From positions 22,710-86,709 of the forward strand of contig NZ_LGEG01000103.1 of assembly GCF_001280125.1 (NCBI RefSeq): a stretch of 64,000 nucleotides of DNA, written 5' to 3'. Of the stretch, positions 56,844 to 64,000 are shown piece after piece. The DNA is from Streptomyces sp. NRRL F-6492. Lineage in GTDB: Bacteria; Actinomycetota; Actinomycetes; Streptomycetales; Streptomycetaceae. The notes under the pieces were generated by a model. It saw only the letters and a list, made by a program, of their open reading frames with translations. It made no database searches and was not told the origin of the DNA. How positions within the stretch are numbered: position 1 is the first letter of the stretch; each line of letters opens with the position of its first letter. The position numbers and the translations under genes are program-made.

Positions 56844-56885
56844 CACCGGACGGCGTTGTCGGTGCCCGGTGTTAACGTCGCCGCC

Positions 56886-57419
56886 ATGGCGAACCGTTCA
56901 TACCTCTACTCCGCGGACTCGATGCCGAGCGAGGCGGAGCTCCCCCGGCCGATCCGATGCGTATCGGAGCACAACTGGGACATACCGCTCGCGCACAAAC
57001 TCCTGGTGGGGCGCGGAACGACGATCGTCCCGTCCATGATCTGGAACCCCCCGATCGGCATCGCCGCGGACTACGCCGCCGGGGCGGCCCTCCTCCTCGA
57101 CCTCCTGCGCGCGGTCGGCGAAGGCCTTGAGGACGACGCCGAGTTCGCCGAATGCGTCGCCAGGACCACGGCCCACCTCCAGAAGCAGCGGGCGAAGCAC
57201 TTCGTCCTGGAGACCGGGGAGATCGTCTCGATGACGGACGACGACCCGGCGGCGAGCGTGCGGAGCCTGGTGTCCGGGGACATCCCCGAAGCCGTCGCCG
57301 AGGCGGAGGCGGCGCTCGCCGGCCGGAACGACGCCTGGCTGGCCTCGGTCCGGGCCGACTGGCAGAAGCACTTCGCGTCCTTCTACAGCGACGCGCTCTA
57401 CTTCTCCTTCCCCGACTAG
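56886..57419 (+). CDS. Unknown 'MANRSYLY' family protein
   Basis: 177 residues starting MANRSYLYSADSMPSEAELP. Actinomycete proteins with this opening form a family of unknown function. Other features: SEHNWDIPLAHKLLVGRG, GIAADYAAGAALLLDLLRAV, and a C-terminal helix pair ending FYSDALYFSFPD. It is soluble and without signal. TAACGT at 56872-56877 lies 8 bases before the ATG, indicating a leaderless message; an upstream GTG at 56856 is less likely. Confidence 0.75.
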   Translation: MANRSYLYSADSMPSEAELPRPIRCVSEHNWDIPLAHKLLVGRGTTIVPSMIWNPPIGIAADYAAGAALLLDLLRAVGEGLEDDAEFAECVARTTAHLQKQRAKHFVLETGEIVSMTDDDPAASVRSLVSGDIPEAVAEAEAALAGRNDAWLASVRADWQKHFASFYSDALYFSFPD

Positions 57420-57461
57420 GGGGGCGTCCGGGCGATCCCGGCCGGCGCCGAAGGAAACGGC

Positions 57462-58547
57462 CTAACCCCCGACGGACGGCACGCTCCGCCGCCACCCCGC
57501 GAAGAGCGGCAGTTCGCCCCCGGCGTCGAGGACGACGACGCCGAAGGGCCGGTCGAAGGCGATCCGCTCCACCGTCCCGGGGCGGGGCGGGGCCGCGCTC
57601 CGGGCCATCCTGACCTGGGTGACGGCCGCCGCCTCGACGCCCTCCTCGGCGACCTCGACCAGCGCCTCCTGCACCACCTCGTCGATGAAGAGGCCGTCCG
57701 GGGAGAGGCCGGAGAAGTCGGCCCCGGGCCGCAGGGCCCGGTCGAGACCGAGCGCCGCCAGGTGCGCCTTCGCCCCGGTCCTCGTACGGAGGGTGAAGCG
57801 CGGCAGGAGGAGGTCGGCCGAGTCGGCGGCGAGCGGCTCCCCGGTCCCGGCCCAGGCGGCGGGCAGCACCTCGCCGGGCCCGGCCCCCTCGGGCCCGAGC
57901 GCGAACCGCACCAGGGCGGCCCCTTCCCCGGCGCAGGGCAGCTCCACGACGGTGACCCCGCCCGCGGACCGGACGGAGGCGGCCGGGATCCGCCGCCGCA
58001 TGGTCGGCACGGGCCGGGTGACGCCGTCCCCGTCGGTGAAGGGCTCGTCACGGGTGAGGTGCCGGGGAAAGGCCACCGCCCAGGAGGCCTTCAACGCCAG
58101 GGCGTTGAGCAGGACCAGTTCCTCGGAGCCGTCGAGCCCGAGCGGCAGCCCGTCGATCCGCCCGCCGGTGGCCTCCCGCACCCACGCGTCGAGCTCCCCC
58201 TGGGCGTCCCCGCCCAACTCCCCGAACCGCACGCCCGGCAGCGCCCGCCGGAACTCCTCGCGCACCGCCGCCCGGGCCCACACCCCGGTGGCCACCGCGA
58301 CCCCGCCCGTCCCCGCGAGCCGCCGCCCGACCCCGGTCACGGCCCCGGCCGCCGCCTCCCCCTCGACCCCGAGCAGCTCGCGCAACTCCCCGCCGGTCCG
58401 CCCCCGCGCCCCGGCAGCGACGGCCCCGAGCGCCAGCCACAACCCGACCGGCGAGACGACGAAGTCCCCGTCCCCGAGCCGGGACAGCCAGCGCGCGGCC
58501 AGGGTCCGTACCGTGTCCGCCGGAAGGGCGGGGGGAGTGCGGGTCAT
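57462..58547 (-). CDS. Serpin-family protease inhibitor
   Basis: 361 residues. Serpin motifs: FVVSPVGLWLALGAVAAGAR (helix B region), LVLLNALALKASWAVAFPRH (breach/shutter strand), and near the C-terminus IAFDRPFGVVVLDAGGELPL. The reactive-centre loop hinge EEGVEAAAVTQV closely follows the inhibitory consensus EEGTEAAAAT, so it is probably an active inhibitor; counting from the hinge, P2-P1 is about Arg-Ser. No signal peptide is visible, so the target may be intracellular or the protein is released otherwise. The gene is divergent from the heme-monooxygenase-like gene with starts only 11 bases apart. Confidence 0.92.
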   Translation of the reverse strand: MTRTPPALPADTVRTLAARWLSRLGDGDFVVSPVGLWLALGAVAAGARGRTGGELRELLGVEGEAAAGAVTGVGRRLAGTGGVAVATGVWARAAVREEFRRALPGVRFGELGGDAQGELDAWVREATGGRIDGLPLGLDGSEELVLLNALALKASWAVAFPRHLTRDEPFTDGDGVTRPVPTMRRRIPAASVRSAGGVTVVELPCAGEGAALVRFALGPEGAGPGEVLPAAWAGTGEPLAADSADLLLPRFTLRTRTGAKAHLAALGLDRALRPGADFSGLSPDGLFIDEVVQEALVEVAEEGVEAAAVTQVRMARSAAPPRPGTVERIAFDRPFGVVVLDAGGELPLFAGWRRSVPSVGG

Positions 58548-58558
58548 ATCCTGCCTCC

Positions 58559-58885
58559 ATGAGCATCGTGAAGATCAACGTCCTGACCGTGCCGGCCGAG
58601 CAGCGCGAGGTGCTCGAACAGCGCTTCGCCTCGCGGGCCGGGGCCGTGGAGGGGTCCGACGGCTTCGAGTGGTTCGAGCTGCTGCGGCCGCTCGAAGGCA
58701 CCGACCAGTACCTGGTGTACACCCGCTGGCGCAGCGAGGAGGACTTCCAGAACTGGATGAACGGTTCCATGCGGGCCGCCCACCAGGGTGGCGGCGAGGG
58801 CGGCGGCGAGCGGCCGAAGCCCGCCGCGTCCGGGTCGGCCCTGTGGTCGTTCGAGGTCGTCCAGCAGGCCTCCCCGAAGGCCTGA
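58559..58885 (+). CDS. MhuD/IsdG-like heme-degrading monooxygenase
   Basis: 108 residues (MSIVKINVLTVPAEQREVLE). It belongs to the antibiotic-biosynthesis-monooxygenase fold. The residues important for heme degradation in Mycobacterium MhuD (Asn7, Arg26, Trp66, His75) all occur here at the same numbers: KIN at 5-7, ASR at 24-26, NWMN with Trp66, AAH with His75. Heme breakdown with iron release is therefore a firmer prediction than a role in antibiotic synthesis. TATCCT at 58548-58553 is 5 bases before the ATG, giving a leaderless message. Confidence 0.85.
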   Translation: MSIVKINVLTVPAEQREVLEQRFASRAGAVEGSDGFEWFELLRPLEGTDQYLVYTRWRSEEDFQNWMNGSMRAAHQGGGEGGGERPKPAASGSALWSFEVVQQASPKA

Positions 58886-58927
58886 GCCGGAAAACCCGGC
58901 TGCGCCGGAGGTCGCGCGCGTCCCACA

Positions 58928-59413
58928 ATGGCGCGCGTGACCTGGACCTTCTCCCCCGAGCGCGTCGACACCCCCGACGCCACCGCCCTGCGCCGCGACT
59001 ACTACGACGAGGTCGCGAGCCGGTACTGGAAGCGGCCCGCGACGGCGGCCGAGATCGACGAGGGGCTGACGGACGACGGGGCCGGGCTGCTCGCGCCGCC
59101 GACCGGGGACTTCCGGACCGCCCGGTTCGGGGGCGAGCCGGCCGGGTGCGGCGGGGTGCTCCTCCTCGAAGGGGGCCGGGCCGAGCTGACCCGGGTCTAC
59201 CTGCGGCCCGCGTTCCGCGGCCGGGGCGGCGCAGGGCTCCTGATGGACGCCCTGGAGGACGCGGCCCGCGCGCTCGGCGCCCGCCGGATGGTCCTCAACA
59301 CGCGCCTGGACCTGATCGAGGCGCGGACCGTGTACGTGCGGCACGGGTACGCGGAGATACCGGCGTACTGCACCGGCCCGTACATGGACGTCTGGTACGG
59401 CAAGGAACTCTGA
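58928..59413 (+). CDS. GNAT-family N-acetyltransferase
   Basis: 161 residues starting MARVTWTFSPERVDTPDATA. Motifs: GEPAGCGGVLLLEGGRAELT, RVYLRPAFRGRGGAGLLMDA (acetyl-CoA pyrophosphate loop R-G-R-G-G-A), LNTRLDLIEARTVYVRHGYA. Length and layout are normal. Substrate unknown. It lies 42 bases after the MhuD-like gene and may share its transcript. Confidence 0.88.
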   Translation: MARVTWTFSPERVDTPDATALRRDYYDEVASRYWKRPATAAEIDEGLTDDGAGLLAPPTGDFRTARFGGEPAGCGGVLLLEGGRAELTRVYLRPAFRGRGGAGLLMDALEDAARALGARRMVLNTRLDLIEARTVYVRHGYAEIPAYCTGPYMDVWYGKEL

Positions 59414-59426
59414 CCCGTTCTTCCGT

Positions 59427-61601
<2,175 letters not shown>

Positions 61602-61691
61602 TTATGGCCTGCGGAGGGGCACGCCTGTTCCCCCGCCGGGAGGGGGTGGGCTGCATAATCGCTCGCAGTTGTATCGGGGAGGGGACTCATC

Positions 61692-62861
61692 ATGACCGGA
61701 CACGTCTGTCCTGAATGCGGTATACACAGACCCGGCTGCGCCTGCGCCCGGGCCGAACTGGCGGCGGCCGAGGACTTCGATCCGCTGCGGATCCGGCCGT
61801 ACGTGACGCTGGACGCGGCGGAGGACGCGGGGGCGGAGGCGTACGGAGCGGAGGCGTACGGGGCCGGGCCGGGGTCGCACGGCGTGGAGGCGTACGGGGC
61901 CGGGCCGGGGTCGCACGGCGCGGAGGCGTACGGGGCGGGGGCCGGGAGTCGCGGCGCGGAGGCGTACGGGGCGGAGGCGGGGACGTACGGTGCGGGGGGC
62001 GCCGACGCGGACCCGCCGACCGCCCGGTTGGCGGCGGTCCGTCCGGAGGACTACCCGGCGGGCCGCCCGGCCGGCGGCGGCCCCGCACCGGTGCCGGCCG
62101 CGGGCGCGCACCCCGGCGCCGGGGGCGACCCCTCCGAGACGATGCCGCTGCTGCTGCGCGGGGTCGGCGAGGTGCCGCCCCCGCCCGGCGGGGACCGGCC
62201 GCGGGGCCGCGGGCGCGGCGCGGTGATCGCGGTGGTGGCCGCCGTCGCCGTGGCGGGCACGGCGGCCCTGGCGGCGGCCGCCCTCGGCGGGGGCGGGACG
62301 GACGACCGGGCGGCCGTGCCCGAGGTGACGACGAGCGCGTCCCTGAACCTGGGCGTGTCCGAGGAGCCGTCCCCCTCCTCTTCTTCCGGGAGCCCGGAGC
62401 CGACGTCGTCGTCCCCGACCCCGCGCCGGACGTCCGCGTCGCCCTCGGCGTCCCCGTCCGCCACGGCCACCCCCTCCGCCTCGGCCTCCTCCGGCGCCAC
62501 CGCGAGCCCCGGCGCGTCGACCGGTCCGGCCGCCCCGCCCCCCGTCACGACGTCGGCGTCGCCGACGACCGCGCCGTCGGCGACGACCGCGACGCCCTCA
62601 CTGGCCCCGGAGGAGACGGAGGAGCCCGAGCCGGAGGTCACCACCCTCAGCTACGGCGACCGGGGGCCCGAGGTGGAGGACCTCCAGCGGCGGCTGCGGG
62701 CCGCCTGGGTGTACTTCGGCCCCGTCGACGGCCGCTACGGCAACAGGGTCCGGGAGGCCGTGGAGGAGTTCCAGCGCTGGCGGTCGATCCAGGGCGATCC
62801 GCTGGGCGTGTACGGGCCGAGCACGCGCGAGGTGCTGGAGCGGGAGCAGTCGGGGAACTGA
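61692..62861 (+). CDS. Anchored peptidoglycan-binding protein with N-terminal Cys motif and tandem repeats
   Basis: 389 residues. The N-terminus has a zinc-ribbon-like CPECGIHRPGCAC. Residues 48-100 are tandem 12-residue repeats (EAYGAGPGSHGA) encoded by 36-bp DNA repeats (about 61840-61985). A single membrane segment lies near residue 180 (AVIAVVAAVAVAGTAALAAA), then a Ser/Thr/Pro stalk of about 120 residues. The end is a PG_binding_1 domain: LSYGDRGPEVEDLQRRLRAA and GRYGNRVREAVEEFQRWR. The topology suggests a cytoplasmic sensor-like head and a wall-binding exterior. GGGGAGGGG precedes the ATG. Confidence 0.85.
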   Translation: MTGHVCPECGIHRPGCACARAELAAAEDFDPLRIRPYVTLDAAEDAGAEAYGAEAYGAGPGSHGVEAYGAGPGSHGAEAYGAGAGSRGAEAYGAEAGTYGAGGADADPPTARLAAVRPEDYPAGRPAGGGPAPVPAAGAHPGAGGDPSETMPLLLRGVGEVPPPPGGDRPRGRGRGAVIAVVAAVAVAGTAALAAAALGGGGTDDRAAVPEVTTSASLNLGVSEEPSPSSSSGSPEPTSSSPTPRRTSASPSASPSATATPSASASSGATASPGASTGPAAPPPVTTSASPTTAPSATTATPSLAPEETEEPEPEVTTLSYGDRGPEVEDLQRRLRAAWVYFGPVDGRYGNRVREAVEEFQRWRSIQGDPLGVYGPSTREVLEREQSGN

Positions 62862-62973
62862 GCGGCGGGGTCTTCCGGCCCGGCCCGGGGCCCGGGCCGC
62901 GCGCGGGCGGCGGGCGGGGGTGGCCGCGCGGAGAGCGGGCCCGGAGACGCGACTGCGCGGTCGGCGCTCGGCA

Positions 62974-63050
62974 GTCGGCGGTCGGCGGTCGGCGGTCGGC
63001 GGTCGGCGGTCGGCGGTCGGCGGTCGGCGGTCGGCGGTCGGCGGTCGGCG
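62974..63050 (+). repeat. Heptanucleotide tandem repeat (GTCGGCG)11
   Basis: Eleven perfect consecutive copies of GTCGGCG, with two degenerate copies just before. It lies in a 334-base gap between the peptidoglycan-binding protein and the HAD hydrolase and is not inside a supported gene. Length variation between strains is likely. Confidence 0.95.
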
Positions 63051-63195
63051 GTCCCAGGATGCGGACGGGGAGCGGACCGGCTGGCCAAGACAGCCCCCGG
63101 TTTTGTATCGTTGAAGAACAAAGTGGCCCCGCCCGCACTCCCTGACCGGTGGGCGGGTCCGCCTTGTTCTCCGCACCACCCCTCCTGGAGACCCG
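63051..63195. other. Upstream region of the HAD hydrolase gene
   Basis: Contains an AT-richer patch (TTTTGTATCGTTGAAGAACA at 63101-63120) suitable for a promoter on either strand and a hairpin CCCGCCCG...GGGCGGG (63126-63156). No gene seen. Confidence 0.4.
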
Positions 63196-63864
63196 ATGCC
63201 TGCCACCACCCCGGCAACGCTCACCGCCCGCGCCCTCCTCCTCGACATGGACGGCACCCTCGTCAACTCGGACGCCGTCGTCGAACGCTGCTGGCGCCGC
63301 TGGGCCGAGCGGCAGGGCCTGGACGGGGACGCCGTGCTCCAGGTCGTCCACGGCCGCCAGGGCTACGCGACGATGGCCGTCCTCCTCCCGGACCGCCCGA
63401 TGGAGGAGAACCACGCCGACAACCGGGTCATGCTCGCCGAGGAGACCGCCGATCTCGACGGGGTCGTGCCCGTCCCCGGCGCCCCCGCCTTCATGGCCGC
63501 GATCACGGACCTGCCGCACGCCCTGGTGACCTCGGCGGACGAGGCCCTCGCCCAGGCTCGCATGGGGGCGGCCGCGCTGCGCGTGCCGGAGACCCGGGTC
63601 ACGGCCGAGAGCGTCGGGGCCAGCAAGCCGGACCCGGAGGGCTTCCTGAAGGGCGCGGCCGCGCTGGGCTTCGACCCGGCGGACTGCGTGGTCTTCGAGG
63701 ACTCCGAGGCCGGCATCCAGGCGGGCCGCGCGGCCGGCATGCGCGTCGTGGGCGTGGGCCCGCGCGCGGCGGCCTTCGCGCCGGACGCGTACGTGCCCGA
63801 CCTCACCCGTCTGCGGGTCGAGGCGGCGCCGGACGGCACGATCACGCTGACGACCGTGCCGTAA
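63196..63864 (+). CDS. HAD-superfamily (subfamily IA) hydrolase
   Basis: 222 residues. Motif I ARALLLDMDGTLVNSDAVVE (nucleophile and acid Asp), motif II LVTSADEALAQAR (Ser), motif III SVGASKPDPEGFLKGAAALG (Lys), motif IV CVVFEDSEAGIQAGRAAGMR (Asp). All catalytic residues are present. The cap type resembles beta-phosphoglucomutase and sugar-phosphatase members, so a sugar phosphate is a likely substrate. CTCCTGGAG precedes the ATG. Confidence 0.9.
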   Translation: MPATTPATLTARALLLDMDGTLVNSDAVVERCWRRWAERQGLDGDAVLQVVHGRQGYATMAVLLPDRPMEENHADNRVMLAEETADLDGVVPVPGAPAFMAAITDLPHALVTSADEALAQARMGAAALRVPETRVTAESVGASKPDPEGFLKGAAALGFDPADCVVFEDSEAGIQAGRAAGMRVVGVGPRAAAFAPDAYVPDLTRLRVEAAPDGTITLTTVP

Positions 63865-63888
63865 CGCCCCTCCCCCACCCACCACCCC

Positions 63889-63925
63889 GCTCGCGCGTGG
63901 CCGGACGATCCGGCCGCGCGCGAGC
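63889..63925. terminator. Hairpin terminator after the HAD gene
   Basis: GCTCGCGCG-T-GGCCGGA and TCCGGCC-G-CGCGCGAGC around a CGA loop. Shortly after, a 22-base unit with CACCCGGGCCCCGCCCTCCC occurs twice in tandem (about 63951-63992). Confidence 0.75.
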
Positions 63926-64000
63926 GCGTTCCGGGACTCTTCCGGCCCGCACCCGGGCCCCGCCCTCCCTCACCCGGGCCCCGCCCTCCCGCTCCCGGAC

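Noticed and set aside
58559..58885. Secondary-metabolite tailoring monooxygenase, as the fold name suggests
   Set aside because: No biosynthetic genes are nearby and the four MhuD residues are all conserved, so a heme-degrading role is preferred.
62974..63050. CRISPR-like array
   Set aside because: The 7-base units are directly adjacent with no spacers, so it is a simple tandem repeat.

Overview
The window is a stretch of linear-chromosome-type Streptomyces DNA. It has very high GC with strong third-position bias, many GTG starts plus some TTG and one probable CTG, many leaderless promoters (a -10 box about 6-8 nt before the start codon), and families typical of Streptomyces (DUF397 with a DUF5753 regulator, DUF4259, DUF6087, DUF6891, SCO2322 family). 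Gene order (PhoD phosphatase, RNase P RNA, YaaA, RNase H/acid phosphatase, NIF3, B12-dependent ECF operon) looks like chromosome core. No rRNA, tRNA, CRISPR array, transposase or integrase was seen.

Layout. 1-2300: start of a Tat-exported PhoD alkaline phosphatase, an SDR oxidoreductase, an NTF2-like protein and an orphan Rv0909-type antitoxin-family protein. 2478-8614: a 6.1 kb accessory island bracketed by a 31-bp direct repeat (one mismatch) whose right copy is the 3' end of intact rnpB (8584-8996, minus strand). It carries an XRE/TPR regulator, small coupled genes, a graspetide-type RiPP precursor, an ATP-grasp maturase broken by one extra C in a C7 run, a PIMT-like methyltransferase and two or three unknown genes, but no integrase. 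9030-20520: housekeeping and regulatory genes: a MerR regulator with a 19-bp-spacer leaderless promoter, an RNB nuclease, YaaA, KDPG aldolase, GNAT, RNase H/phosphatase, a zinc-ribbon protein with a CTG start, NIF3, and a MaoC hydratase with a KstR-type operator. 20682-25164: ABC transporter plus a two-component system whose kinase and regulator genes are separated by an oppositely oriented secreted DUF1906 gene. 25333-30014: DUF6891, a DHA2 efflux pump and several unknown small proteins. 30128-34648: a 1,506-residue secreted protein with a ricin-type lectin, a very long alanine-rich coiled coil and a variable-looking C-terminus, a polymorphic-toxin-like architecture, followed by a small possible immunity gene.

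35084-43447: GlxA/AraC regulator with a divergent cupin; a WhiJ-like trio (DUF5753 regulator, tandem DUF397, HATPase); a methyltransferase; two large Pro/Gln-rich membrane proteins; a lipoprotein amidase. 43462-48207: a lipoprotein, then an alpha/alpha-toroid protein, methyltransferase and GT4 glycosyltransferase operon divergent from a KstR-family regulator, with a KstR consensus operator between them. 48272-54172: a cobalamin riboswitch followed by five overlapping genes: a membrane-anchored alpha/alpha-toroid protein, an SCO2322-family anchored protein, EcfT, a double EcfA fused in one chain (its linker contains an in-frame palindromic Streptomyces repeat), and an EcfS-like protein. 54459-64000: SLT-domain protein, DUF2330, O-methyltransferase, an unknown protein, a serpin divergent from a MhuD-like heme monooxygenase, GNAT, an MFS pump fused to a MarR-like domain, a peptidoglycan-binding protein, a heptanucleotide repeat and a HAD hydrolase.

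The most interesting units are the rnpB-integrated graspetide island, the riboswitch-controlled putative corrinoid capture/ECF operon, the lectin-coil toxin-like protein, and a possible KstR regulon formed by two operators 27 kb apart.
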